Shown here: piece by piece, positions 54,910 to 63,846 of the stretch | How the letters are laid out: each line of letters begins with the position of its first letter | Numbering within the stretch: the stretch's first letter is position 1 | Source of the DNA: Desulfobotulus alkaliphilus | GTDB taxonomy: Bacteria; Desulfobacterota; Desulfobacteria; Desulfobacterales; ASO4-4 | Direction: 5' to 3' | Length of the DNA stretch: 64,000 bases | Assembly (NCBI RefSeq): GCF_007830435.1 | Contig: NZ_VLLC01000001.1 | Span: 144,007 to 208,006 of the forward strand | Program-made: the position numbers and the translations under genes | The notes under the pieces: generated by a model | Databases searched by the model: none | Seen by the model: only the letters and a program-made list of their open reading frames with translations | Told to the model about the DNA's origin: nothing

Positions 54910-55899
54910 ATGCCAAGACCCATCATCTGCCCGGAAACAGGCAGGCCTGTGTATGGCCGCCATGACGGACCCGTCACCATCAACCTGAAGGACTTCCACC
55001 TGCGATCTGCCATGGGAAGACCCGTACCCGGATGGTTCCAGCGATTTAAATACAGACAGTTCATGTTTTTTGGCATTTCAGACCAAAATTTTTCCGCAGG
55101 TGTTGCCCTTGCGGATCTGCATTTTGCACAGCAGGCCTTTTTTTACGTGAAACCTGCCGCAGGGCTGCCCTGGGTCCACACCTCTGCCATGTCCCTCCTG
55201 CCTGCAAATCCCATGAATCCTGAATCGGAATTCCCGGATTTTTTCTTTCAGAAATCCGGACTCATGCTCCATTTTCAAAAAAACTGCCTTGAAGCACGAT
55301 ATAAAGATGCCCATCTCCATATTCTTCTGGGAGAAAGCCCGTCTCCCCTACGCCTCTGCACCCGCACCGGCTGGCGCGGATGGACCTTTACCCGCAAGGC
55401 CGCATCCATTCCGGCCAGCGGGAGTTTTCGCTGCCATAATGTCCACAGGGACCTGTCACCGGAAACCTGCCGTGCCCTTACGGACAGAACCTGCGGCATC
55501 CTCCGGAGAGAAACCTTCTGGAACTGGGCCGCTGCCACAGGAATCCTTGCCAGCGGAGAGGATTTCGGAATGAACCTCGCCTGGGGTGTCAACGAAACCG
55601 GTTTCACGGAAAACCGCATCTGGATCAGGGGCATGCCGGTCAATATCGGACCCGTCATTTTCGAGGTTCCCGAAAACCGCAGCAGCACTCCCTGGCAGAT
55701 TTACAGCGAAGATAAAAGCCTTTGCCTCAGTTTCACCCCTTCATGGGCCATGACCCAAAGGGTCAGTGCCGGTCTTATTGCAACAGATTTTGTACAGAAC
55801 ACGGGCTTTTTTTCCGGGATGATCCACATCAGGGGGCATGCACCCCTGATTCTTTCAGATCTGCCCGGCTGGACGGAAGATCATTATGTACGCTGGTAA
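54910..55899 (+). CDS. DUF2804 family protein
   Basis: 329 residues. The opening ICPETGRPVYGRHDGPVTINLKDFHLRS and the body (FGISDQNFSAGVALADLHFAQQAFFYV; RCHNVHRDLSPETCRALTDRTCGILRRETFWNWAAA; DFGMNLAWGVNETGFTENRIWI) match DUF2804, a beta-rich family of unknown role, sometimes found near lipid or organic-solvent genes. Length is normal for the family. No signal peptide. It lies between a mobile repeat and the ribosomal protein block and looks monocistronic. Confidence 0.85.
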   Translation: MPRPIICPETGRPVYGRHDGPVTINLKDFHLRSAMGRPVPGWFQRFKYRQFMFFGISDQNFSAGVALADLHFAQQAFFYVKPAAGLPWVHTSAMSLLPANPMNPESEFPDFFFQKSGLMLHFQKNCLEARYKDAHLHILLGESPSPLRLCTRTGWRGWTFTRKAASIPASGSFRCHNVHRDLSPETCRALTDRTCGILRRETFWNWAAATGILASGEDFGMNLAWGVNETGFTENRIWIRGMPVNIGPVIFEVPENRSSTPWQIYSEDKSLCLSFTPSWAMTQRVSAGLIATDFVQNTGFFSGMIHIRGHAPLILSDLPGWTEDHYVRW

Positions 55900-55907
55900 A
55901 GCTCTTC

Positions 55908-55936
55908 TTGACATTACTTATCCCGTATAGTATTCA
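55908..55936 (+). promoter_or_regulatory. predicted sigma-70-type promoter of the rpsF operon
   Basis: TTGACA and TATTCA are exactly 17 bases apart, 93 bases before the rpsF ATG. Confidence 0.65.
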
Positions 55937-55998
55937 ATCGTGATTTTGACCTGTCTCCAAAAGGGGGCGGGTTTTTCCTTGCTCCGGGCTGAAATACG

Positions 55999-56023
55999 TT
56001 CGGGGCTTTAAACCCGAAAGGAG
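55999..56023 (+). promoter_or_regulatory. hairpin at the rpsF ribosome site, possible S6:S18 autoregulatory leader
   Basis: TTCGGG and CCCGAA pair around GCTTTAAA, ending at the AGGAG of rpsF. In other bacteria the S6:S18 pair binds its own leader to repress translation; a CCG-containing stem here (GCTCCGGGC just upstream) would suit that, but the match to the known motif was not tested. Confidence 0.4.
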
Positions 56024-56028
56024 TTTTC

Positions 56029-56469
56029 ATGAGAAGATACGAAACCATTTTCATTCTGGACCCGGACATTTCCGAAGAAGTCCGGACCCAGATCCTTGAA
56101 CGCACCACCGGAATGATTGAAGCCACCGGCGGTCAGATCGCAAAGATTGACGAGTGGGGCAACCGCAAACTCGCATATCCCATAGCCAAAAAAGTCCGGG
56201 GTCACTATTTCCTTCTGGATTATCTGTGCGAAGGTGATCTCATTTATGAGATGGAACGCAGCTTCCGCCTTGATGACAAGGTACTCAAATTCCTCACCGT
56301 CCTCCTCGACAAATTCAGCAGCCTTGAAAAAATAGAAGCCGAAAATATTGCTGCTGAAAAAGCGGCTGCCGAGGCTGCTGCTGCCATGGAAAATGCCAGA
56401 GACAGAGATGATGATGACGACGATGATGATGATGACGATGATGACCGCAATTACGACAGGGAGGACTGA
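56029..56469 (+). CDS. rpsF: 30S ribosomal protein bS6
   Basis: 146 residues. The core ([73 protein letters not shown]) is standard bS6. The tail is long and ends in a run of Asp residues encoded by GAT/GAC repeats. bS6 binds bS18 and 16S rRNA in the platform. It opens the rpsF-rpsR-DUF2232-rplI operon and has a strong AAAGGAG site. Confidence 0.97.
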   Translation: MRRYETIFILDPDISEEVRTQILERTTGMIEATGGQIAKIDEWGNRKLAYPIAKKVRGHYFLLDYLCEGDLIYEMERSFRLDDKVLKFLTVLLDKFSSLEKIEAENIAAEKAAAEAAAAMENARDRDDDDDDDDDDDDDRNYDRED

Positions 56470-56474
56470 TATCC

Positions 56475-56741
56475 ATGGTAAATCCTAGAGCATCCAAAGT
56501 CTCAAGAAAAAAGAAAAGACGCGTTTATCACCGCAGAAAAGTATGCCGTTTCTGTGCGGATACCAAAATAAAAATTGAATACAAGGACCCCAAAGGTCTG
56601 AAATATTTTGTTACGGAGCGGGGCAAAATTATTCCCCGCAGAATCACCGGTACCTGCTCCAAACATCAGCGGCTTCTGACAACGGCAATCAAGCGTTCCC
56701 GTAATATTGCCCTGATGCCTTTTGTCGGTAACGTTGACTAA
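56475..56741 (+). CDS. rpsR: 30S ribosomal protein bS18
   Basis: 88 residues: [63 protein letters not shown] is canonical bS18, with the Cys residues of the zinc-containing form (C-x2-C and a later Cys). It lies five bases after rpsF. The partner bS6 is encoded just before it. Confidence 0.97.
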   Translation: MVNPRASKVSRKKKRRVYHRRKVCRFCADTKIKIEYKDPKGLKYFVTERGKIIPRRITGTCSKHQRLLTTAIKRSRNIALMPFVGNVD

Positions 56742-56765
56742 GCCACAAAGCTCAGGGAGTATAAA

Positions 56766-57728
56766 ATGATCAGGGACGGGGGAAAAGGGATTGATATAAA
56801 GAGTCTGGCTGGTATTTTCATACTGGCCGGGTTTCTTGCCGCTGCAGGCGTGCTGCTGCCCTTTGTGGGCGTCTTTCCTGCCCTTTTTCTCCCTCTGCCC
56901 ATGCTGATTCTGCGCCTGGAAAACCGGGAACCGCTTCCTGCCCTTATCCTTTCTGGTCTGGTGCTGGGCATTCCCCTGATTTTCACGGGCAGGATATCAT
57001 CGGATCTGATTTTCTATGGGGGAATGCTCCTTTATGGCTTTGCCATGGGAGAGGGCTGGCGTCGGGGACTCAGTAAAGAGGCTTTTGTTCTCCGCGCCCT
57101 TCTTGCGGTTCTCGGAGCAGGCTGTGCTGCCATCCTCTTCCTTGCGATCAGTAAGGGAACCGGGCCGCTGACACTGGTCGGTAACCATGTTGCAGCCAAC
57201 CTGGCCATGACCCTTGAGATCTACCGCCAGATGGAAATGCCGAAGGAAACCCTGACTCTTTTTGAGGCAGCCATACCAAGACTGGAGTATGCCCTGACCC
57301 GCCTGCTGCCAGCCATTGCCGCTTTTATCCTTATATTTGCGGCCTGGCTTAATCTTCTGGCAGCACGCCCCATGGTCAGGAGCAGAAATATTCAGGCTGC
57401 GGATCTCGGACTTTTCATCAACTGGGGAGTACCGCCCGTATTTATATGGGGGATAATTGTTGCAGCGCTGGTTCTCATGGTACCGTTTCCCTTTGTTCGT
57501 ATTCTTGGAATATCCTGTCTTCTCGTGCTTCTCCCCCTGTACTTCCTTCAGGGGATGGCCATTGTGGCATACTGGTTCCACCACCGGGCCGTACCACCCA
57601 TCATCAGATACGCCCTTTATGCCCTGATGCTGATACAGCAGGTCCTTTTTCTGGTTATTCTGCTTATCGGTATTTTTGATACATGGCTCAACTTCCGTAA
57701 ACGCATCGGGACAAAGCCACAATCTTGA
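56766..57728 (+). CDS. DUF2232 multi-pass membrane protein
   Basis: 320 residues with about eight hydrophobic segments (FILAGFLAAAGVLLPFVGVFPALFLPLPMLILRL; LLPAIAAFILIFAAWLNLL; FVRILGISCLLVLLPLYFLQG). DUF2232 proteins are found between rpsR and rplI in many Gram-negative anaerobes and in Gram-positive relatives (YybS). The transported or sensed molecule is unknown. Gaps of 24 and 31 bases to its neighbours place it in the ribosomal operon. Confidence 0.85.
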   Translation: MIRDGGKGIDIKSLAGIFILAGFLAAAGVLLPFVGVFPALFLPLPMLILRLENREPLPALILSGLVLGIPLIFTGRISSDLIFYGGMLLYGFAMGEGWRRGLSKEAFVLRALLAVLGAGCAAILFLAISKGTGPLTLVGNHVAANLAMTLEIYRQMEMPKETLTLFEAAIPRLEYALTRLLPAIAAFILIFAAWLNLLAARPMVRSRNIQAADLGLFINWGVPPVFIWGIIVAALVLMVPFPFVRILGISCLLVLLPLYFLQGMAIVAYWFHHRAVPPIIRYALYALMLIQQVLFLVILLIGIFDTWLNFRKRIGTKPQS

Positions 57729-57759
57729 CTGATATCCTCACAGACCCTTGGAGGTTGAT

Positions 57760-58206
57760 ATGAAAGTTATTCTTAAAGAAACCATAGAGTCCCTCGGCAT
57801 CATCGGATCCGAGGTGAACGTGGCGGACGGGTATGCCAGAAACTACCTGCTACCCCAGAAAAAAGCCATTCTGGCCACTCCCCAGAACCGCAAGGTAATG
57901 GAACAGATGAAGGTTCGTGTACAGGCCCAGATTGCCAAGGAAAGGGCCATTGCCGAGGAACTGGCTGCCCGGCTTAATGAAATTTCCGTCACCCTTTCCG
58001 CCAAAGTGGCCGATGAAGGCAAGCTCTACGGCTCTGTTACGGTTCAGGATATTGTACGCGCCCTGCTGGAACAGAATGTGGAAGTGGAAAGGCGTCAGCT
58101 TCTCCTTCCCGAACCCATCAAGGCCCTTGGTACCTACAAGGTGCCCGTGCGGGTTTACAAGGGTGTGGAACCGGAAATAACCGTGGAAGTGGTTCCGGCT
58201 GCCTGA
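57760..58206 (+). CDS. rplI: 50S ribosomal protein bL9
   Basis: 148 residues from ATG 57760 with GGAGG five bases upstream; a TTG at 57748 would add four residues and is rejected. MKVILKETIESLGIIGSEVNVADGYARNYLLPQKKAI is the classic bL9 N-terminal RNA-binding domain. The long central helix and the C-terminal domain (EGKLYGSVTVQDIVRAL; YKVPVRVYKGVEPEITVEV) follow. Last gene before a strong terminator. Confidence 0.97.
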   Translation: MKVILKETIESLGIIGSEVNVADGYARNYLLPQKKAILATPQNRKVMEQMKVRVQAQIAKERAIAEELAARLNEISVTLSAKVADEGKLYGSVTVQDIVRALLEQNVEVERRQLLLPEPIKALGTYKVPVRVYKGVEPEITVEVVPAA

Positions 58207-58231
58207 TTGTCCCCGAATTTTATAAAAAAAT

Positions 58232-58268
58232 GATCAGGCGGAAAAACCCTATGGTTTTCCGCCTGATC
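58232..58268. terminator. rho-independent terminator between rplI and dnaB
   Basis: GATCAGGCGGAAAAACC pairs with GGTTTTCCGCCTGATC (one bulged A) around CTAT. Followed by CTCTTT on the plus strand and by a T run on the minus strand. Confidence 0.8.
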
Positions 58269-58306
58269 CTCTTTCGGGTCAAAGGCATTTTCCATAAGAG
58301 GTATCC

Positions 58307-59677
58307 ATGGCTGACCATTCCCCTGCTACAAATGATCCACTCTTTTCCCGAACACCGCCCCACAGCCCTGAGGCGGAAACCTCCCTTTTAAGTGCCATTC
58401 TCATTGACAACGATGTCCTCATGGACATTGTGGATATTCTGAATCCTGAGCATTTCTACAGGGGTGCCCACCAGAAAATCTACGCTGCTGCCACGTCCCT
58501 CTTTGCCAAAGGCCAGCCTGCGGATCTGGTCACCGTGGCCAATGCCCTGCAGGATGCAGGACAGCTGGAAAATGTAGGGGGGGCGACCGCACTGGCCCGC
58601 ATTGTGGATACCATTCCCATTGCACCCAATGCCGTGGAATATGCTAAAATCATAAGAAACAAGGCATCCTTACGCAGACTCATTGAACGGGCCACCCAGA
58701 TTGTGGGCAAGTGTTTTTCCAATGCCGATGACGTGGATGGGGTCATCGATTTTGCCCAGAGTGTGATTTTTGAAATTGCGGAAAACAAAACCCGAAAAGC
58801 CTTTTCGCCTTTGCAGCAGCTCATAGACATCAACATCGACACCATCGAACAGCAGCAGGGCAGCCAGAAGGAAATCACAGGCATTCCCACAGGCTACAGA
58901 CGTCTGGATCAACTGACTTCCGGACTGCAGAACTCCGACCTTCTGATCCTTGCGGCAAGGCCTGCCATGGGAAAAACTTCCTTTGTACTGAATATCGCCA
59001 GAAACGCCGCCGTGGAAGCCGGTATCCCCGTGGGAATTTTTTCCCTTGAAATGAGCAAGGAGCAGCTTTCCATGCGCCTTCTCACCGCAGAAGCCCGTGT
59101 GGAGTCCGGCAAGGTGCGTGGCGGCTCGCTGTCTCCCGATGAATGGAACCGCATCAATACAGCCGCCTCTATCCTTTATGAGGCACCCATATATATTGAC
59201 GACTCGCCGGATGCCTCTCCCATGGATATCCGCGCCAAAGCCAGGCGCCTCAAGATGGAAAAGGGTCTTGGCCTTCTTGTCATCGACTACCTGCAGCTGA
59301 TGCGGGGCTCTTCCCAGTCGGACAGAAGGGATCTGGAAATTGCAGAAATCTCACGGTCCCTCAAAGGCCTTGCCAAGGAACTGGGGATTCCCGTTATCGC
59401 CCTTTCCCAGCTCAACCGTATGCTGGAACAGAGGGCAGATAAACGCCCCATGCTTTCGGACCTCAGGGAATCCGGCTCTCTGGAGCAGGATGCGGATATT
59501 GTCATGTTCATCTACAGGGATGAAGTCTATAATAAAGAGGAGAACAACCCCAACCGGGGAAAGGCGGAAATTATTATTGCAAAACACAGAAACGGCGCCG
59601 TAGGGACCGCCCACATGGCCTTCCTGGGCGCCTATACACGCTTTGAAGACCTCGCCTCAGGCGAATACCCCCACTAG
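58307..59677 (+). CDS. dnaB: replicative DNA helicase DnaB
   Basis: 456 residues. The N-terminal domain starts PPHSPEAETSLLSAILIDNDVLMDIVDILNPEHFY. The RecA-like motor has Walker A LAARPAMGKTSF near residue 218, IFSLEMSKEQLSMRLL, Walker B LLVIDYLQLMRG and the C-terminal DLRESGSLEQDADIVMFIYRDE. It unwinds DNA at the replication fork as a hexamer. No intein or N-terminal fusion. It ends 16 bases before hflX, so the two may be co-transcribed. Confidence 0.97.
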   Translation: MADHSPATNDPLFSRTPPHSPEAETSLLSAILIDNDVLMDIVDILNPEHFYRGAHQKIYAAATSLFAKGQPADLVTVANALQDAGQLENVGGATALARIVDTIPIAPNAVEYAKIIRNKASLRRLIERATQIVGKCFSNADDVDGVIDFAQSVIFEIAENKTRKAFSPLQQLIDINIDTIEQQQGSQKEITGIPTGYRRLDQLTSGLQNSDLLILAARPAMGKTSFVLNIARNAAVEAGIPVGIFSLEMSKEQLSMRLLTAEARVESGKVRGGSLSPDEWNRINTAASILYEAPIYIDDSPDASPMDIRAKARRLKMEKGLGLLVIDYLQLMRGSSQSDRRDLEIAEISRSLKGLAKELGIPVIALSQLNRMLEQRADKRPMLSDLRESGSLEQDADIVMFIYRDEVYNKEENNPNRGKAEIIIAKHRNGAVGTAHMAFLGAYTRFEDLASGEYPH

Positions 59678-59693
59678 ACAGAGGTGTCCATTT

Positions 59694-61361
59694 ATGCCCA
59701 GTGTATTCGGCAATACAGGCGGGCTGAAAGTCCGTCAGATCAAAGATCTGGAAGCCCTCTATAATCAGCGGATTCCCCAGGACTGCATCCTCCCCGAAGA
59801 TCTTGCAGAAAAAATCTGCGCCCTTTCCAGAGCCATGAACCGTCAGCTTGGCCTTGCCATCGACAGGGGCGGCAAGGTGGTCCGGGTAATTGCAGGGGAT
59901 GCAAAGGAAATTCTCATACCGGATCTTTCGGATTTCAGAACAGCTCCGGGACGGCTCCGGGGCATCCGCATCGTCCACACCCATCTCAATGGTGAGGCTC
60001 TGACGGAAGACGACCTGACGGACCTTGCCCTCCTGCGTCTGGACCTCATATGTGCCCTCTGCGCCTCCCAGAGGGGAAGCCTTGACAAGGTGTATGTGGC
60101 CCATGTGCTGCCGGGCAATGACAGGGAACGCCCCTGCCATGTCATCCACCCCGGCCACGGGGAGCTGCTGGAAAACGACTGCCTGAATTTTATTCTGGAA
60201 CTGGAGGATGAAATCGGTAGAACCGCCTCCATGCGGGATACGCCCAAGGACGCTGAAAGGGCTATTCTTGTGGGCGTTTCAAAGCTCAGCAAGGCGGAAT
60301 CCGATGCCCATATGGCAGAACTGAAGGAACTGGCGGAATCCTGTGGTGTCCATGTCATCGGCCACGTCACCCAGACCCGCCAGAAACCGGACCCAAAAAC
60401 CCTCATGGGTCAGGGAAAACTGAAGGATCTTTACCTCATGGCCCTTCAGGATGCCGCCACCCTCATCATCTTTGATCAGGAACTTTCCCCTGCCCAGGTC
60501 CGCAACATCAGTGACCGCATGGAACTTAAAGTCATGGACCGCACCCAGCTCATCCTTGATATCTTCGCCCGAAGGGCAAGGAGCCGGGAAGGAAAGCTGC
60601 AGGTAGAACTGGCCCAGCTTAAGTATCTGCAGCCGAGGCTATCCGATAAAAATACAGCCATGAGCAGGCTCACCGGCGGTATCGGTGGCAGGGGGCCTGG
60701 AGAAACCAAGCTTGAAATCAACCGCCGCCGGGTAAGGGAGCAGATTTTGAGGCTTGAGAAAGCCGTGGAGGAAGTACACAGCAACCGGAAACAGCAGAAA
60801 GCCCTGCGCAACCGTCAGGGGCTGCCCGTTTTTTCCATTGTGGGCTACACCAATGCGGGTAAATCCACTCTGCTCAATACCCTCACCCAGAGTAAAATTG
60901 AGGCAAAGGACCAGATGTTTGCCACCCTGGACCCCACATCAAGGCGGCTGCGCTTCCCTGAGGATGTGGAGGTCATCATCACGGACACGGTGGGTTTTAT
61001 CCGCAACCTGCCCAAAGAGCTGATGGCCGCCTTCCGTGCCACCCTGGAAGAGCTGGAAAATGCGGATATCCTTCTCCATGTCATTGATATCTCAAACCCC
61101 TCCTGGGAAAAACAGGTGGCCAGTGTGGAGAGCGTCCTTGAAGAGCTTGATCTGACGGAAATTCCCCAGATACGGGTATTCAATAAAATGGATCTGGCTG
61201 AGAAGGCAGAAATGGAAAAAGCCTTAAGGCAGTATCCGGGAATTGCCGTATCTGCACTGGACAGGGCCAGCCTGCGTCCTCTGCTGGACGAAATGCAGAC
61301 CATGCTTTATTCCCATACGGGAGCAAAACCTTTCAGTCAGACCACTGACGGGCTGCATTGA
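59694..61361 (+). CDS. hflX: ribosome-associated GTPase HflX with extended N-terminus
   Basis: 555 residues from ATG 59694, longer than E. coli HflX (426). The extra N-terminal 185 residues (GGLKVRQIKDLEALYNQRIP; IRIVHTHLNGEALTEDDLTDLALLRLD) form a domain seen in HflX from many anaerobes. The HflX domain (HVIGHVTQTRQKPDPKTLMGQGKLKDL; QVELAQLKYLQPRLS; GRGPGETKLEINRR) and the GTPase with G1 GYTNAGKST (near 384), G3 DTVGFIRNLP and G4 NKMD follow. HflX splits stalled ribosomes after stress. Confidence 0.94.
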   Translation: MPSVFGNTGGLKVRQIKDLEALYNQRIPQDCILPEDLAEKICALSRAMNRQLGLAIDRGGKVVRVIAGDAKEILIPDLSDFRTAPGRLRGIRIVHTHLNGEALTEDDLTDLALLRLDLICALCASQRGSLDKVYVAHVLPGNDRERPCHVIHPGHGELLENDCLNFILELEDEIGRTASMRDTPKDAERAILVGVSKLSKAESDAHMAELKELAESCGVHVIGHVTQTRQKPDPKTLMGQGKLKDLYLMALQDAATLIIFDQELSPAQVRNISDRMELKVMDRTQLILDIFARRARSREGKLQVELAQLKYLQPRLSDKNTAMSRLTGGIGGRGPGETKLEINRRRVREQILRLEKAVEEVHSNRKQQKALRNRQGLPVFSIVGYTNAGKSTLLNTLTQSKIEAKDQMFATLDPTSRRLRFPEDVEVIITDTVGFIRNLPKELMAAFRATLEELENADILLHVIDISNPSWEKQVASVESVLEELDLTEIPQIRVFNKMDLAEKAEMEKALRQYPGIAVSALDRASLRPLLDEMQTMLYSHTGAKPFSQTTDGLH

Positions 61362-61508
61362 CAGCCCCTTTTAAAAGGCCTATACCGGATTTGTATAAAA
61401 ACGCTCAGCCTGAGCGCAGTGCCTTACCATGGCCCAGGCTTTTTCACCTGACGGGTGTGGCCCCCAAAGCCACATCCACACATTGAAGTACCCCGGAGTC
61501 CGACAACC

Positions 61509-61712
61509 ATGAAGCAAACCCCGTACAAAGCAGGCAGACACGACGATACCCTTGAATGCTACACCCGTTTTCGCATGGATGACCGCATATGCCGGGAATT
61601 CTGTGCCGTGCGTCTCCGTTGTCTCATTGCACAGCAGCAGCAGCTGGAGGCCATCTTCCATAATGATGACATCTTCTTCATGTCCGAAGAAAATTCCATA
61701 AACATGCAATAA
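61509..61712 (+). CDS. small Cys-containing protein of unknown function
   Basis: 67 residues from ATG 61509. The sequence (DTLECYTRFRMDDRICREFCAVRLRCLIAQQQQLEAIF) has four Cys in a helical frame with basic residues between them, which suggests a metal or redox site. An upstream in-frame start at 61455 has no ribosome site; the ATG used has only GGAG at 11 bases. A GGGGCC/GGCCCC hairpin follows. I do not recognise a named family. Confidence 0.55.
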   Translation: MKQTPYKAGRHDDTLECYTRFRMDDRICREFCAVRLRCLIAQQQQLEAIFHNDDIFFMSEENSINMQ

Positions 61713-61713
61713 A

Positions 61714-61739
61714 AAAAGGGGCCTGTCGGCCCCTTCCAA
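61714..61739. terminator. hairpin after the small Cys protein
   Basis: AAGGGGCC and GGCCCCTT pair around TGTC. The T run is on the minus strand, so it works better as a terminator for leftward transcripts. Confidence 0.6.
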
Positions 61740-61768
61740 AAGTCATTCCTGCAAAGCCTGAATTTCCC

Positions 61769-61957
61769 GTAATTATTCAGCACAATTTTTCTTCGTTAAA
61801 TCGAATGCCTTTAATCAGGTGCATAGACAACCGAGCCATTTGTTCGTGACCGAAACGATTGCAATGTCACTCACAAACAGCCCGATTGTCTTTTGCCGGA
61901 ACCAGTACTTTGAAATTAATACACAATATTACATATAAAATTATGCTGAGCAGTTAC
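61769..61957. mobile_element. foldback MITE, copy E, minimal 189-bp form
   Basis: The ends are GTAATTATTCAGCAC and (minus strand) GTAACTGCTCAGC. Flanks AATTTCCC (61761-61768) and AATTTTCC (61958-61965) agree in seven of eight bases, a probable aged target duplication. It has GTGACCGAAACGATTGCAATGTCAC in the centre but lacks the CCGGCACTC stems. The left arm and the CACTCACAAACAGC..GTCTTTTG right arm match the composite at 26.9-27.1 kb. Confidence 0.72.
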
Positions 61958-61964
61958 AATTTTC

Positions 61965-62363
61965 CTAAATAAATCCCTTTTCCTTCAAACGTTTTCCCAT
62001 TTCTTCGGCAAGGGCAATCAGTCCGGTAAGGGGACGGATAAAAACCTCAAAACGCTGAATTTTTCCTTCATCATTGAACTCAATCAGGTCAATGCCCTTA
62101 AGGGATTTTTCCCCCACATCGGCACTGAACTCCAAAGCCCAGTTATTTCCCTGCACAAGCTCCCTGTGATAGGTGAAATTCTCAAAAACCTCTATCACCG
62201 TTCCCAGCATGACCATGGCTTCCATGCGGGTAGTTTTAGGCTTCCATAATGCAGGGGAATAAAACTGCACATCCTCTGCCAGCATGGCCTGCAGTGCCTC
62301 CATGTTCCGGTTAAAAACAATATCATGCCATGCTTCAAGTTTTTTTCTGCTGATCTCGTCCAT
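61965..62363 (-). CDS. SnoaL/NTF2-like fold protein
   Basis: 132 residues. KLEAWHDIVFNRNMEALQAMLAEDVQFYSPALWKP is the helical start and cone wall of SnoaL-like proteins; MEAMVMLGTVIEVFENFTYHREL, ALEFSADVGEKSLKGIDLIEFNDEGKIQRFEVFIRPLTGL completes the fold. These proteins bind small hydrophobic ligands or act as isomerases; the ligand is unknown. The stop touches the right flank of the repeat copy E. It begins seven bases after the chemoreceptor stop, on the same strand. Confidence 0.85.
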   Translation of the reverse strand: MDEISRKKLEAWHDIVFNRNMEALQAMLAEDVQFYSPALWKPKTTRMEAMVMLGTVIEVFENFTYHRELVQGNNWALEFSADVGEKSLKGIDLIEFNDEGKIQRFEVFIRPLTGLIALAEEMGKRLKEKGFI

Positions 62364-62370
62364 ATTTCCC

Positions 62371-63846
62371 CTATTCCTTCATCTCACAGGTATCATTTAA
62401 GTCTTTGGCCATCTTTTCAAGGAAAACAGCGGATGCCACCATCTTTTCTATGTCTTCGCGCATGCGTTCCACCGCTTCACTCAGGGCCATCACATGGTCT
62501 GCCACCTCATCGCTTCTCTGGGCCGAGTCACCGATACGGGCAGCAATATCCTGAATCACCACACTCTGCTGTTCCACGGCTGCCGCAATGGAATCCTCCC
62601 CTTCCCGAATCTGGGAAATGGTGCGGCTGATGGCCTTGTTACTCTGTACCACCTTCTCCACCGTGGCTTCATTGCCGGATATGTGATTGCGTATTTCTTC
62701 CGTTGCCTCTCTGGTTTTCCGGGACAGATCCTTGATTTCTCCGGCCACAACGGCAAACCCCTTACCCGCTTCGCCGGCACGGGCCGCTTCAATGGTGGCG
62801 TTCAGGGCAAGGAGGTTGGTCTGTTCGGATATCTCCTGAATCACCGCCGTCACGTTACCGATGCGGCGGCTGCTTTCGGAAAGATGATCAATCAGTTCAT
62901 TGGCCGCATCCGCCTCCTTCACTGCAGACCTTGCAACGTCTGCCCCTTCATTCACCCGGTCGCGGACCTCTGTGATGGAAACAGAAGTTTCCTCCACGGA
63001 GCTGGCCATGACATGGAGGATTTCTTTTATATCCTGAGTGATTTCTTTTGCTTCCGATGAAATACGGGCCGTTTGAGCAACTTCATCACCCATACTGGCA
63101 CTGCCCGCAGCCAGCGACTTGGAGGCATCAAGGAGATCACAGGCATTTTGGGTTGTCCGCTCAAAGACCTCCTTGAGATTCTCCATATGTTTTGCCAGTT
63201 CAGCAGAAGATCTTGCCTGGGCTTCCATGGCCTCCTGCTGTTTTGCATCGGCCTCTTTCTGGGCGGCCATGGCATTGAGACGCATGCGCTCAATCACATA
63301 CATACATACGGCAATGGATGCCATCTGCCTGAGATAATCCCCGAAGCGCAGTTCCGCCCGCTGTGCCGCATCCACATTAAAAACGGGAAAGGTAATACCC
63401 ATATCAGGGGCAAAGTTAAAAAAAATCAGTGCCGCAACCATTGCAAGAGACCAGCCTACACAGGCCCATAGCCCCTGAAAAACCGCCGCCAGCACGGGAA
63501 ATACCAGAAGCCAGCTCACAGCACTGGACTCCATGCCTCCGGTACGCCAGATATAAAAAAGAAAGTACCAGGCCAGCAGGGTCATCATGTAGGCAGCTGT
63601 CACCCTTGATGAAAGGAGCATACGCTGTAAAAAAGGAGCAAAAACAACACCAAACATCACAAACATGATATTGGTTGCAAGAACACTTTCGCCCATCCGG
63701 AACCAGCGGATGGTTGTGAGCAGAAAAAGCGTTGCGGCAAAAAAGGTAAAAATCACAAGAAAAACGGCAACCCTTTTTTCCTCAGGATTATCCGAGAAGT
63801 CTTCCGGAACAAAAAAATTCCAGAAAGCGTCCTTATATGCACCCAT
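62371..63846 (-). CDS. methyl-accepting chemotaxis protein, membrane-embedded sensor type
   Basis: 491 residues. Five or six membrane helices fill residues 25-195 ([52 protein letters not shown]) with no sizeable periplasmic ligand domain and no clear HAMP. A coiled coil ([26 protein letters not shown]) leads to the signalling domain with hairpin tip [34 protein letters not shown], which binds CheA/CheW. It may sense within the membrane or in the cytoplasm. No che genes are adjacent. Confidence 0.92.
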   Translation of the reverse strand: MGAYKDAFWNFFVPEDFSDNPEEKRVAVFLVIFTFFAATLFLLTTIRWFRMGESVLATNIMFVMFGVVFAPFLQRMLLSSRVTAAYMMTLLAWYFLFYIWRTGGMESSAVSWLLVFPVLAAVFQGLWACVGWSLAMVAALIFFNFAPDMGITFPVFNVDAAQRAELRFGDYLRQMASIAVCMYVIERMRLNAMAAQKEADAKQQEAMEAQARSSAELAKHMENLKEVFERTTQNACDLLDASKSLAAGSASMGDEVAQTARISSEAKEITQDIKEILHVMASSVEETSVSITEVRDRVNEGADVARSAVKEADAANELIDHLSESSRRIGNVTAVIQEISEQTNLLALNATIEAARAGEAGKGFAVVAGEIKDLSRKTREATEEIRNHISGNEATVEKVVQSNKAISRTISQIREGEDSIAAAVEQQSVVIQDIAARIGDSAQRSDEVADHVMALSEAVERMREDIEKMVASAVFLEKMAKDLNDTCEMKE

